DNA of 64,000 bases from Branchiostoma floridae (GCF_000003815.2 NC_049979.1:10951381-11015380); one strand, 5' to 3'. Positions 52,375 to 64,000 are shown, counted from the first letter of the stretch. The notes: generated by a model from the sequence alone, not told the origin. Program-made: numbers and translations.

Positions 52375-55329
52375 ATGGCCGACTACATCACGATAGAGGA
52401 CGACAAGTACCTTCCCGCCACATCTTTATGCATCCCGCCCGTGTACGTAGAGTACCTGGAGGGGGTTGTCATCCCCCACGGGCTCATCCAGGACAGGATC
52501 GAGCGGATGGTGCAGCACATCCTGCGGGACTTCGGCTGCGACACGCCGGTGGTGGCGCTGTGCGTACTGAAGGGCGGAGCGCGCTTCTTCTCCGACCTGA
52601 CGCGGGCCGTCAGCGCCCTCAACGGCACCTTCACCCCCTGGTTCCCCCTGGCGCTCGACTTCATCAGCGTGAAGAGCTACAAGAACGACAAGTCCACGGG
52701 AAATGTCACTGTGACGGGTTCCAAAGACCTGGCTAAATTGGCGGGTAAGATTGGCGCCTTGATTAAGTTTATTTAAGTTGTTTATTTGTTTTTGAATGGT
52801 GTAACATAACGTTACGTGAACAGGGAGCTTTTATGAAGCTTTCAAAAGCTCATCATTGCATACATCACACTTTGGTTTGAATAGTGTACTAAATGGTGAT
52901 CTTTGATCCTCCTTGTGTGTACACTGTGAAGCAAAACGCACTTAGTTTCGAAAGGTGTAACACGAAACCCGAGTAATGATATAAGTATGTATTTTAGCTC
53001 AGATCTAGAGTACAGATCTCTTGTGGGAATCAATTATAACCAAATTAGGACCAGTTTGTTGTTTCAGTATCTGTGTTCCCACTGGACAGTAATTGCTCGC
53101 CAAAACGGGACTGATCAGGAAATATCCCCGGGGATGGGGGTACAAGCCTGATATACCCTTATTCACCCCCATTCCACCAGGCAGCGGCCTCATTGCGACC
53201 TATCCTGTGACAGATCGCTCATCAAATTTCATTGATAAAAATCGCTTAAAATGTGTTTGTCTTTGTTTTGTTGTCTTTTCAGTCATACTACAACTTGCAT
53301 TTTGCTTAATATTACAATTATGAAGTCAAGGTCTTAGGATTACACAAAGCCAATTTAGTTTGCAGTAGTAGTGTGGTCGCCCTGTCAGGAGCTCCAACCC
53401 TTTTCTCTGTTTCAGTCAGGATTGAAGGAAACTTTGCCCTATCTCCACCCCACCCCGTTCCAACACATCCCTACACACACACACACACACACACTTCCTG
53501 GATCCCCTTAACATTGTTGAAATTCTCCACATTCACTGTTGGAGTATTTTGGTACAATACCCCTGTTACTTCATGAATGTACAGCTCAGAGATACTGCAA
53601 TCACAGCATCAGTGTGATGGCACAAAAGGTTGAATGAGTGCCCTGCTTAATTAAGTCTCCATGGAATATGAAAATACTGAGCTGTTTCTACTTACAAATG
53701 ATTACATTGATTTTTCAAGCATCTTGCAAGAAAGTATTGCAAAGTTATAACTTTAATTCTATTAGCTGGGCTGGGTATGGTCCAGGTTTGGCTGAAAGCA
53801 AATTTTGTGACACAAATTTGGAGAAGATAGAAACCACCATAATGTTGCATTTGAATCTAAACAGCACAGCTTGGTATCAACTGTTATATTCCCATTATAG
53901 TCCCATTGGCACATATTCACATATTTGGAGGTAATTAATCAGTGGGATAGCCATGAACCAGTTTCAACACCACCACGGACATGTTTTTATGGCTAGGAAT
54001 GCATGAAGAGGAGTAGGAACAGACAGAAACAATATCTTGGCTCCAAGGATTCGAACCTGTGTGGAAACTGGCCCACCAAACCACAAACCCTGCAACGCAA
54101 ACCACTATGCCAAAAGGCCCAGAACCTTTTGGCATTGTCTGTTTGGCGGTGCTTGAACCCCACTGTTACATAGTAATAACCAGCAATATCAACAAGAGCT
54201 GACTTCTGAACTGTCCCTTGGTGTTGGTTGATTCCAGCAGTATAGATAATGATCTATGATAAAACACAAAAGATTTTGAACAGCATCCCAGTCTCTTGTT
54301 CCCAAGGGTGCCCTATTTGGATACTTAAGGGACTTAACTACTGCTTTTGTCTCTTGTGTTTCTCACAGGTAAGAATGTGCTTATTGTTGAGGATCTGATT
54401 GACACGGGCACATCCATGCAGCAGCTCCTGCCTATCATACAGGAGTATCAACCTAAGATGGTCAAAGTTGCAAGGTGAGCACTAGCTATAGCTAGTATCT
54501 TATACCTCAGATTTTGTACTATTCTAAAAAACATATTAGCGATAAATACAGTTCTATTATGTTGATTCTGCCATGGTTTCCAGACATTCCGGCTCCATGA
54601 TGTCTTACCATCAGGACGCTTTGCACCGAGAGGACAACAAACCCTAACCTTAACCATAAACCTAACAACAGAAGTGGGGCCGACTGGTTTGTGAGTGGTA
54701 TAAGGGAGGTGATCCACCTTGAACAAGACGGGGGTGTGTCACTATCTCAAGCCCGTTTATAACTGTGTCTTGTCACGTGATAATCAATCATGTGACAAGA
54801 GAACTCCAAGATGAGATCTACAGGGTTGAAATAGAGACAGAGTGCATCTTGAAAGCTTCCCAAGTAGCAAACGTTGCTGTGTCAAACTGTTTGAATATTT
54901 TTTCAAAATAGTGCTACTGAATATTTTTTCAAAATAGTGCTACACACAGCAAAATTTGCTTCCTTGTAGGAAGATTTGTAGTGTATTTGTACATGCGAAA
55001 GCGAATCATCTGGCGTCGTCAAAGGTCCTGATCCCTACCATGACCAACATTGGCAGAAGAAATGGCATGCTTTGTGACAAACATGTGAAGTAGACTAATC
55101 AGGATCCCACATCTGCTTGGATGCTTATTGTGCATTTTTCTGTCCTGTTCTCAGCTTGTTGGTGAAGAGGACACCGTCCAGTACTGGCTACAGACCAGAC
55201 TACATCGGCTTTGAAGTCCCAAACAAGTTCATTGTGGGCTACGGCATTGACTACAACGAACATTTCAGGGAGATCAACCACATTTGTGTCGTCAATGACA
55301 ATGGCAAGAAGAAGTTTGCTGTCAGCTAG
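52375..55329 (+). CDS. HPRT1: Hypoxanthine-guanine phosphoribosyltransferase
   Basis: Three exons, 52375-52744, 54369-54474 and 55155-55329, give 216 residues (human 218). It salvages hypoxanthine and guanine to IMP and GMP with PRPP in the cytosol. Visible motifs: IPHGLI near residue 35, [13 protein letters not shown] (pyrophosphate loop), the flexible-loop [10 protein letters not shown], the PRPP motif [11 protein letters not shown] with both acidic residues and the catalytic Asp, [11 protein letters not shown] with the purine-contacting Lys, and [18 protein letters not shown] with the purine-stacking Phe. Differences from human: IDTGKT is IDTGTS, and KGGYKFF is KGGARFF. Start context ACGATGG is good, and upstream DNA is CpG-rich. 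Human HPRT1 has nine exons; here the first ~123 codons are a single exon. Vertebrate PRTFDC1 lacks the catalytic Asp, so this is the active type. Confidence 0.95.
52745..54368 (+). other. HPRT intron 1
   Basis: Besides the SINE, it has a short (CA)n run near 53475. No coding exon. Confidence 0.7.
53940..54120 (-). mobile_element. tRNA-derived SINE in HPRT intron 1
   Basis: On the minus strand, TGGCATAGTGG (54102-54112) fits a tRNA A box and GGTTCGAATCC (54047-54057) is a perfect B box, 44 bases apart. The unit starts at GGGCCTTTTGGC (about 54120) and runs down into a non-tRNA body. It is not a tRNA gene because the cloverleaf cannot close. Confidence 0.7.
54897..54953. repeat. Short tandem duplication in HPRT intron 2
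   Basis: GAATATTTTTTCAAAATAGT followed by GCTAC occurs twice in direct succession. Confidence 0.7.
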
Positions 55330-55347
55330 AATTGTCTGACACAGATT

Positions 55348-55366
55348 TAGCCTGGACACCAGGCTA
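55348..55366. mobile_element. 19-bp palindrome flanked by a 9-bp duplication
   Basis: TAGCCTGG-ACA-CCAGGCTA is a near-perfect palindrome 18 bases after the HPRT stop codon. The 9-mers on each side, ACACAGATT and ACACAGATC, agree at 8 of 9. The ends match those of the elements at 11872 and 38882. Confidence 0.6.
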
Positions 55367-55646
55367 ACACAGATCCATAATTAGCGCACATTCTTAAAGC
55401 CTACTTGGAAGCCAACTATGCCATTGTAGTGCATGTTCTTATGATGCTGCTCAGGGACTGGCTTGCCAGTGAAGTGAAATTCCTCAGTCTATCATTCACA
55501 TATCAAAAATTTGGTGGGACAAGTTGAGATTGGGTTGTTACATCCCAGAAAGGACTCCTAGCCATACACACTAATAGGGTAGTCCTTCTGTGATGTCATT
55601 TTTATGTGAGGCCAATGCTATTGTCACAGCTATTGATAAATATTAG

Positions 55647-56258
55647 CAGGCCTCGAAATTAACTGTTTTCTCTATTGTCCCAGAAGTGTTCCCAAAAATG
55701 AATTCCAATCGTCCCGAAGTGAGGATGGATGGTCCCAAGCAGGTTTTTAGGAAGTCCCGTATCACAACAATAAAGTTGAGTCAGACTCAGAGTACAATAT
55801 TTCTGTCTATATTAACTGTCAATTACAATAAACTCAAAATCAATGCAGATTCAAACGTGTCTTGTCTATTATCAGACAAACAGTCCCACATATCTCCAGA
55901 AATTTGAGACAAACCAAACATAACAAGTGGAAGTTGGGAAGAATTTTTTTTGTCTGTGGACAAATTTGTATTTTGTGTAATTATATCATCAATAATGGTA
56001 CTATATATAGATGTTAGATTTAGTGTATTTGCAGATCAAACGCACACTGTAATTGCACGGTCACATATCAAATTTGGGGGCCTTAGGACTGGGAACCAAA
56101 AGCTAGGTCACACGCCTGACAAACGTATGATTGGTTTACATTCTGATATTGATCATTTTTCTACCGTCCCAAGAAAGGTCCCAAAGTGATTTTTAGTGTT
56201 CCCGGACTAAATTTTTTGGTGCCCCGGGACTATGGGACTATGTTAATTTCGAGCCCTG
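55647..56258. mobile_element. 612-bp hAT-like non-autonomous element downstream of HPRT
   Basis: Ends CAGGCCTCGAAATTAAC (55647-55663) and the inverse of CAGGGCTCGAAATTAAC (56242-56258) differ at one of 17 bases. ATTAG lies directly outside both ends. Interior has repeated GTCCC-A words and two AATAAA words (55769, 55827) on the plus strand. No transposase. Confidence 0.75.
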
Positions 56259-57057
56259 ATTAGGTGTTTTTAGAAAATTTTTCATGCAAATGAGTAAACT
56301 CCATTTCACTTGAATGTTAAGCGTATACAAATGTAACTTTATAAATGATGTCATCCCTCTTTGATTGGTTATAAAAATAAATCAACAATGTTACAAACGA
56401 AAAAGTGGACTTGAAATGATGAATAATATTGTTCTGGGAAGTTACAATGGCACAGTGGTATGGTATCTGCCCAAAAGAAGGAAAAGAGCAATGGTCAGAC
56501 ACCCTCTAAACAAAAGTTGAAATGCTTGATTTTCAGTATTAGCAAAAGTGGGTACCAAAGCCATTTATGTTATGAGTTATTCTACCAGAAATTAGTATTA
56601 CCTACCCTGGACAAATATCACACTTACACTATGTGCCAGATATGATAAGTTTCTTGTTGTGTCCATAAGTTTACCAAATGCATGTATAATTCTGTCTGCA
56701 AAACTCCAAGTTAGCCTAACTGTCCTCTAATGATAATACTGTATGAAATCAAGGGCTAATTACCAGCTTAGCTTTGCATTTCAATCTGCTTTGTGATGTT
56801 ATAATGATATAGAACCAATCAAGAATGATATATTCATAGACTTATAGTTTTTGGGAACTAGCTAGATTTTGAATGAGATTTTGTAAAGCAAGTGTGAATA
56901 TGCATCCTATTTTGATAGCTGTATTTTAATTCTATATTGTCTTTCAAACCTGAGATTTCTTTTAAGATTGACTTATTGTAGAAGAGACTTTTTCGAGAAT
57001 ATGGGACGAAAGAGTAAATGTAGTAACTTCAGTGAATGATTCGATGGCACAGGAGCC

Positions 57058-57063
57058 TTTATT
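57058..57063 (-). terminator. Possible polyadenylation signal for NEMF
   Basis: TTTATT on the plus strand is AATAAA on the minus strand, about 760 bases past the NEMF stop. A nearer non-canonical signal cannot be excluded. Confidence 0.3.
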
Positions 57064-57825
57064 TGTAATCTTCTTTTGTGAAAATATCTGCAGGCTAAGC
57101 ATATAATAATTGTGTGGAACTATTGATACATGTTTGGGGCTATTTCATTCCTCCAGTCTTTAATACTATTTAGTGCTATGTTTGACAACAGATTTTTGAA
57201 CATACACATGTATAACATAGCTACCAAATTCCTTGTATTGTCATAGATGTGACTGAAAACTATTCAGATGCACACCTGTCTAATTGTGTTTAACTTAATT
57301 TGAATCCATAAACGTAGACTAGAGTATGCAGTATACATTAGCATACATTTGACATGTATTGTTCTGAGATTAATGTACCTTACACCAGTAAGTGTTGGCA
57401 AATGCACTGTCAGGAAAGAAGTTGTGATGAGTGGAATAATATTACGGGTAGCTTCCTGATACAGGGTAGCTTCCTGACATTCTTGTTTAGCGTTTTTCCC
57501 TGTTGTTTGAAACTTGACTTATAACAAGACTGACTTACATAAAAAAATTCTGACTTAATAGATCATTTATCATATTCATTTGTCAAAGAATTTCACCTTT
57601 GTAGCAACCTTCCTCATCTCTTATTGATATGAATTACAATAAGTTCACGACTTGTTGCAGCTTTTTGCAAGAAAAAACTTGCAGTTCCTTGTTACCAAAG
57701 CACTTTTTCTCCTGAAAGATGTTTTCTCCTGGTGGTTCTGATAATACTGTGAATGAATCTGCGGTGTCATGAATTCACCACCCAAATAAGCCCACTGCAG
57801 AAGTTTAAAGATTTACAGTATGCCG

Positions 57826-60800
57826 TCATCTCTTCTTCTGTTTGAGCTGGTTCAGGTTGGCAGCTGACATCTTCACTTTCCCAGGGATGCCCCGGGACAA
57901 GTCTGCATCCTGCATGGCCGAGAAAAATAAAGCAAATTTAAAGTCAGACTATTGAAATAGCCACATGAGTTGAGTGTTCGCCAGTTGCATGTGGTTACAG
58001 TTGCGCTTAGGAAAGAGTATGGAAGCTTTAAACACATAAAGCGTAAAAGAGCTTTAATAGTGTTTGTTGAGCACTTTTTTAATTGTCAATTTGCCGCAGA
58101 GAGGTCACCAACATGTCACAGCTTCAGTGAGACATCCCTAGAGTGAACACACCATTAGCTCAGGGCTGTCTAGGATGTCCCTCCATCCTGAGATGGAAAT
58201 TTTGCTAGTTCGGATGGACAAAAATTTCACCCCATCCATCTCAGACATCAAAACTTCAGTACATATATGTACAATTGTTGAAAAAAGGTTTTCATATGCA
58301 TAAGACAAATTTAACAAGGAAAACCAACAACATAGACTTCCAAACAATGATTGGAATGGGAAAAAAATGTAAAGCCCTGAGCTCAGAGCCCCTGACACTA
58401 AGGGCTGTTGACATACCTTGACACTTTTGAAGAGGTCCTTCTCCATAGAACTAGCTTCCTTAGAATATGTGAACATGCCCAGTGCTGTCTTTGCCACTGT
58501 GAAAGGACAAAATTTTAAAACACAAAGTTTATTATCCATATCATACCCCAATGTATGCAGTTATACTGGTACACAAAGTCTACAGTCAAGATTTGTCTAC
58601 AATTTGTGGAATTGGAAGCCCTAAGCTTCCTGCTACAATAATCCTTTCCCCCTCAAAGACCTCATTGAAATATAAAACTAACATATTCATTTTGTTCAAT
58701 TAACATCACTGATAAAATTGACTGTAATGACAGTAAGGTGATTAACATAAAGCAGGGTTACTGATGGATGATGTCACAACTATAATTATAGCTCAGTTGT
58801 CTGTCTTACATCCATGCTTACCTTTTCCTTTCTTGTTAGAACCAGGAACCAACTTGACCTTGTACCTGTTCAAACACAAATGCATCCATTCATTTTTTTT
58901 TTCAAAAAGAACGCTTTACAAGTATTACTCGCAAGTTTTAAGCAACCATATATATATGTGAACAAACCTTTGGTGTACATCTTTCCCCTGTGCTATGTTC
59001 ATATCAGGAAAAAAGAAGATATTGCAGGATCTGTTACACATGCATAGTATACATGTAATTTGGTGTAGTGTGGTTTGTTTGATTAGGACTTCCACTATTA
59101 TGTGTGTTTCAGCTTTTCATTCTGTGTAATAACAAAATAATTGTAAGAACAGCTTGATTTTGTGATCAAAGTGTATGAAAAATGTGAATTTGATTGTATG
59201 AAGTGTCAAACATAGTCTATATCTGTACGTTAGATACAGCTCTCTTCTTATACATCACAAAAGTATAGGACAAAATGTAGCCTCTCACTTGAAGTTGTTC
59301 ATGGCGGAGTATGGAGCGCACACTGGAATGGCGAAGAGTAGGATGTCCTCAGGGTGCGGACAGCCGGTCAGCGTGTCCAGAACTGACGAGGCCTGCGGAC
59401 AGGGATATGATATCATCTAGACCTAGTAACTCTTAATTTCTATGTCATTTAATTCATGTCTATTCATTGAGAATGAACCAATAAGCTAAATGTTTAAAAC
59501 ATGATAATGATAAATATAATTGTAATATCATATATGATATACATGTATATGATAATATATTGATGATAAATATAGCCCTCTCCTCAAAAACAAATATGGA
59601 GCAATTACATAGAACAAGGAGGTTATATATCCCTATACAACCTCCTTGCATAGAATGAGAACACAGTTTAACATAGTATACATTAAAAATACATGATGGA
59701 TAACAGAAGACAAATTGCGGTACAATCAATCCTATTTAATGAGTAAATCAATCAAACAGAATTCTTGATGTTATACCAAGGTCAGTACTTGACTCCATGA
59801 TAGACTGATTAAATGTTCAGCTGCTACATGTATATTTTAAGCAGCCCTTCTTAGTAGTGTAACTAGCATCAAGAACAGGGTTTGTGACTGGACTTTTTGT
59901 GGTTTACCATGTACATGTATAGTCTGTTAATCTTCTTCCAGCTGCCTAGCCTCCTGATTAATGCAAACTTGTTGCTAAAGGACTACCCCAGTGGTGAGAA
60001 GGTGAATTACTACAATATATGAGTACCTGAAAGAAAGACTAAAACAAACAAACAAACAAACAAAACCTCCACTAGCTTGATGTTCTCCCCAGCCAGGACA
60101 GCATCTTTCTCCTCGTCTGACTCTGGCTCTTCCTTGGCAACTTCTCCCTCTGCATTATGCATAAATCATAGAGAACATGAGTCCACTTTTCATTACAGTA
60201 GAACCTGCTCAAGAAGTCCAATCAGGGGACTGTAAAATCTGGCACAAGTGGTCACAATAGATAGAATTCTTAATGTTTGAGTCAAGGGTAACAATTATAT
60301 AAGGGGCCACCTGTGGTGACATACATGTAGGTCTTTATGTAGAGGTGGTCACTTGTACAGGTTTGATGGTATGGGCAGTCTAGGTATCTGAAAAGTATAT
60401 GTTTGTTTGTTTGTTTGTTTATATTTATTCATCCAGGGGAACATGTCACCTGCAGGCATTTTCCAAAGATCCTGGGGGAAAACGCCATACATACATGCAA
60501 CATAACAGTATTCAACAACAATATCAAATCAAATAAAGGGTAATACAGCAAGAATTGACAAATATTAAGGCAAGTTAGCAAAAGGCAAATAGATTGTACA
60601 ATGTTAATCCTGATATACTAGTCACTCGATAGTCACTCATAATCAAAATGAAATAAGAAATGGTACATATTACAAGTAACATCCTGTAGTTATTTTGACA
60701 CTGGAATGCAACAGTGTGTAGCAGTTAGCATTCCAGTTTGCTCCATTTCTTGAACAACCGAACTGAGAAACCATACCTTGTACATGGGCTTGTATTGGCA

Positions 60801-63125
60801 CAGTGGCATCATCTTCATGAATGACCATAGAGTCCTTGAATGCATGTGAAGCCTGACCTCCCTTTCCTATAGAAAAGCAATTGCATACATTGAAGAAAAT
60901 CAGGTTTGTTGAACATTAGAGATGATTAGTATCAGCAATACTGTCATTATCTACACTGTGTGATGGCTTGTACAGGCATCACAACGTTACTTAAATATCC
61001 AAGACTACAATAGGCCTTATAGTGGCATATCATGATCACACACAGTAACTATAAGCATCTGCAGCACTGTAGAGTGTGATGTTAGGTTGGTGGCACCAAC
61101 TTACAACACATCACACAGAGAGTGATTAAAATCATGGTGAAACAGATTCTGAAGCTACTTGCAGAATGTGTTCAAATGAGAAGCTCCCCCACCTTGTTTT
61201 CTTTGCTGTGCAGACTGTGGTCTCTGCTGTTGTTCCTTCTGTTTGTTTTTCTTTCCTTTCTTCTTCTTATCATCCTTGTCAGGATTGCCTTCAGACTGTA
61301 GTACAAGTACCAAAACACACATTTTATTAATAGCTACATGCACAGTGTAAGACTGTCCAATCACATAGCAAACCAAAAACACACAGGTCAATGGCATGAT
61401 AAGTCTTCAAATAACTCTCTTCTGTTTGCAGCAAACATGCATAGCACTCAAGAATGTGACCAGGACTGAATTCAATGAGTATGCACATTCTGGTGACGAG
61501 GCTTGAAAAGACATTGGGAAGTTTAATCCCAGCTACAGTACTTTGTAATTCTTTCTTTTCTTCTTTCTTTATTCATTAAAATCAACCTTACAGAGATTAA
61601 TTCTTAGCAGAAGCACCTCTGAATGCCGTTGATCTTACAATGTGACATGTATTAGCTTCTGAGGAATATTCATGCCCAAATCTATTGCAGGAGGGTAAGG
61701 ATTTATCATTTACAAAGGAACATACTCTTTTGCGTGGAGGTGATTGCTGGAGCAAACCGCATATCGAATAGCATAGATTCCAGGCTAGCAATACACAATG
61801 ATTAAGTACAATATGATAGCACATTATGTCAATCTCACCCTGAGAAGTTCCATCCTCATCTGTCTCTCCTCCTCATCCTGATCCTTGTACTTCTTCCTCA
61901 TCTTCTTTTGTTTAGCCTGGATAAACATTAACGATTAACCAGTCTAAGAACTTTTTAGGGCAAATTGGATAACCCATTTTTATAAATGAACATGTCAATA
62001 GCTTAAGGCATAAAATAATAAGAAAATAATAATACATATGAAAGGTAAAGCAGTCATTCTCAACTGAGGTGAAACATGATGCTTTTTCACGTAGCGCTTG
62101 CCGGCTGCCTTCAATCAATATTGACCATCATGATAGTAGAATCCAACTTCACATCAACAATGCAGCTTTGACTACGGCTAAAGAGTCTTATATCAGAATG
62201 ACAGTCTCTGCCATGAGGAGCACATCTGTAAACTGACTCTGCTCTAGCGACATTGTATTGTGGCTTGGCCATGACTCCCTTTTAGCTATTTACTTACATG
62301 TATGCCATTCTCACTGCACAAACCACTGATGAATTACAACTTATATATCACAATCTGTTGAATGGGGATAGATGTGGCGCTCTTTGCTGAATATTGACTG
62401 AGAATGGTAAGTCGATGTAATGATGGGTTGCTAACCATCAATGTCTACTAAAATATGTTCCTTACCTTTTGTCCCCTCTTGGGCTGAATTTCCTGTGACT
62501 GTGAGTTCTTTTGCTCCTGGGGAATAACAGAAAATTCATGGAATGTTAGGTCTATTGAAAAGATAAAAGTTAAAACTCACATGCAAAATGCTTAACATTC
62601 CTTTCTGTCACATGTATATATTTCAAAACTATCAGTATGCTCTAATGAACTCAACCTTGAAGGAGGTTCAGCCAAAGCAGCCTTATTTTAACTTCCCAGC
62701 TTAGTCTACAAATGTATCACTGGTTTCAATAATATTATTGGAGTCTGTACAATTAAGGACGTTATATCAGTCTGTACAATGTAAGTCTAGTGACTGTCTT
62801 CTCACGAGAATTGTCTAGAAACAAAAAAGACTGTGTGGTGAAGGACATGCCTCAACTACAAGAAAAACTAACTTAAAAAGACTTGTTTCTTCAACCTCTA
62901 CCTTCAACCTCTACAATTGGCACCTGTCACAGAAGAACTGGGGTGTGCACTCAACCATTTTTTGTTGTTGAAGCGTTCATCCATCTTACCACATTATCCA
63001 TGGACCTTTCCTGCTGTCCGTGTGGTGCCTGGTTCTCCTCCTGTCCAGACCTGTCAGCAAAGTACTGCGTATCCTCGCTTTCGTCATCTCCGTGGGGGGT
63101 CTGCTTCTTCTTACGTCGCAACTCT
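57826..63125 (-). CDS. NEMF: NEMF (Rqc2-type ribosome quality control factor), C-terminal part, partial
   Basis: Ten minus-strand exons are readable, 5' to 3': 62990-63125, 62466-62516, 61839-61916, 61193-61295, 60777-60866, 60067-60149, 59289-59392, 58822-58865, 58417-58496 and 57826-57909 (TGA), 284 residues. The N-terminal NFACT-N and coiled-coil parts lie beyond the right edge. Visible: a basic-acidic linker ([20 protein letters not shown]), [20 protein letters not shown] as in human NEMF, a Lys-rich stretch, then the NFACT-C domain from [20 protein letters not shown] to [21 protein letters not shown] binds 60S subunits with stalled peptidyl-tRNA, recruits Listerin and adds C-terminal tails. 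The donor after 60067 is GTTTTG, weak, and that after 61193 is GTGGGG; phases nevertheless close throughout. Confidence 0.92.
58161..58379. mobile_element. Short hAT-like element, copy 3 of the CAGGGCTGTCT family
   Basis: The left end CAGGGCTGTCT and the right end AGCCCTG are inverse, with AGCT on both outer sides. The interior GGACAAAAATTTCACCCCAT is shared with the copies at 28873 and 11517. It lies in a NEMF intron, about 40 bases from an exon. No clear 8-bp duplication. Confidence 0.5.
60403..60560. repeat. Possible retroposon fragment with a (TTTG)n start
   Basis: GTTTGTTTGTTTGTTT is followed by TTATTCATCCAGGGGAACAT and non-coding sequence in a NEMF intron. A (CAAA)n run also occurs near 60045-60065. 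The family is not identified. Confidence 0.3.
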
Positions 63126-63218
63126 CTGTGCAGCAGCAAGGACAGAACGTGTCAGCTACCAGATTCTGCAACAGTGTCTATTGAGATTTACCACATTTTT
63201 TTTATCTATTGACATAAG

Positions 63219-63639
63219 TAGGGCTGTGTACCTAACCAAATTTTCAGGTACAGGTACAGGTACAAGTACAGGTACACGGGTTTAGGTACAGGTCCAGACC
63301 TGCACCTGTACCTAAAAAAGTTCAACCAAATATATGTAAGTTAAACATGTAGCTAACTGTCATTTTCTAGTGATAGATTGTCGTCTTTGTATGGGCAATT
63401 ACATATTTGAATCTCAAAACAATTTCTTTGCAAGTTTTGTTAAGTTTCAACTGCAAGATTATCACCATTGTCATTGTTGATTCGGGATTTACTTGACCAG
63501 CAGACTTAAAAAGTAGTGTTTAATAGTGATTCAGATTGTTTAGGTACAGGTACAGGTACTCAGATGTTTAGGTCCGGACCTGTACCTAAACAATATTTTA
63601 GGTACGGTACAGGTACGGGTATTTAGGTACACAGCCCTA
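63219..63639. mobile_element. 421-bp hAT-like element with perfect TIRs and 8-bp target duplication
   Basis: TAGGGCTGTGTACCTAA at the left (63219-63235) is the exact inverse of the right end (63623-63639). GACATAAG flanks both sides (63211-63218, 63640-63647). The YAGGG-type end and 8-bp duplication fit hAT. The interior near each end is rich in GGTACA/TGTACC hexamers. It encodes nothing and is in a NEMF intron. Confidence 0.92.
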
Positions 63640-63679
63640 GACATAAGATGTGACTCTATCCCTTTTCCAGACTTTACAA

Positions 63680-63965
63680 CAGACTAGACTGTAAGGTCTA
63701 AAACAGTCACACCATCACGCCAGCATGGCCCTTTGCTCTTATTCATAAGTGTAATGGATTCTTTAATGTGCTTGAAGAGTGGCTGACGTCAAGCATGGGG
63801 CCTCTGCTTATATACGTCCCATTTCAGAGGGCGCCCCAAGTGAAACCTTAGTGTTCATCTAGGAAGAGTGGGAAAATTCTTCAGTGCCTTTTGCAAGGGC
63901 ACAGCATCAGAACCAGCTACAGAACCTCAAAATTCTGAGTTAACTACCCAAACAACAAGGCCAAG
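63680..63965 (-). mobile_element. SINE-like retroposon
   Basis: On the minus strand, from about 63965: TTGGCCTTGTTGTTTGGG (A-box-like), AGGTTCTG, a core GTGCCCTTGCAAAAGGCACT, then TGGGACGTATATAAGCAGAG. The core is shared with the unit at 19205-19500. Ends are approximate. Confidence 0.5.
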
Positions 63966-64000
63966 TTATGCCACTAATTCAAAACACAACTGAACAGAAA

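Larger units (their letters stand above)
55367..57825. other. Convergent intergenic region between HPRT and NEMF
   Basis: It holds the presumed HPRT 3' UTR, the 612-bp element, AT-rich DNA with AATAAA at 56376, a short tandem duplication GGTAGCTTCCTGA near 57448-57478, and a minus-strand AATAAA at 57058-57063 that could end NEMF. No exon seen. Confidence 0.5.

Noticed and set aside
54047..54112. tRNA gene on the minus strand
   Set aside because: The A and B boxes are good, but acceptor, anticodon and T stems do not pair; a SINE fits better.

Overview
This is a eukaryotic, animal-type window: every recognisable gene is split by GT-AG introns, introns are AT-rich and reach 13 kb, and the intergenic DNA is full of short terminal-inverted-repeat elements and tRNA-derived SINE-like units. 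The proteins are clearly deuterostome-like (an Mx-type GTPase, a delta-class B56 subunit of PP2A, an SLC13 carrier, HPRT and NEMF), each close to but distinct from the vertebrate form. A lancelet (Branchiostoma) or similar invertebrate deuterostome is my inference; nothing in the window proves the species.

Layout. 192-2982 (+): the last six coding exons of an Mx-like dynamin-family GTPase, whose 5' part lies outside the window. 5597-34626 (+): a complete PPP2R5D-type gene, 16 coding exons, 587 codons, with a 13.4-kb third intron that may hold an alternative first exon at 16902-16977. 37654-45424 (-): a complete SLC13-family sodium/carboxylate-type carrier, 15 exons, 612 residues, with an orphan ninjurin-like exon in its first intron. 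46635-47735: a 1.1-kb repeat element built on 163-bp tandem units. 48661-49859 (+): a two-exon protein with a B-box-like zinc finger that resembles the plant CONSTANS type more than the animal TRIM type. 52375-55329 (+): HPRT in only three exons. 57826-63125 (-): the 3' ten coding exons of NEMF, which continues past the right edge.

The genes do not form a pathway or an operon. They are neighbouring housekeeping and membrane genes: phosphatase targeting, purine salvage, ribosome quality control, carboxylate transport and an innate-immunity-type GTPase.

The most rewarding non-genic signal is a set of small non-autonomous DNA transposons with readable ends: a 421-bp hAT-like element with perfect 17-bp inverted ends and a perfect 8-bp target duplication (63219-63639); three elements with TAGCCT...AGGCTA ends and 9-bp target duplications, one only 19 bp long; three related CAGGGCTGTCT elements; and a CAGGSCTCGAAATTAAC element just downstream of HPRT. 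Two 100-base N runs (5273-5372, 10679-10778) are assembly gaps. Coordinates of exons were worked out by hand from splice sites and reading phase; each complete gene closes in frame.
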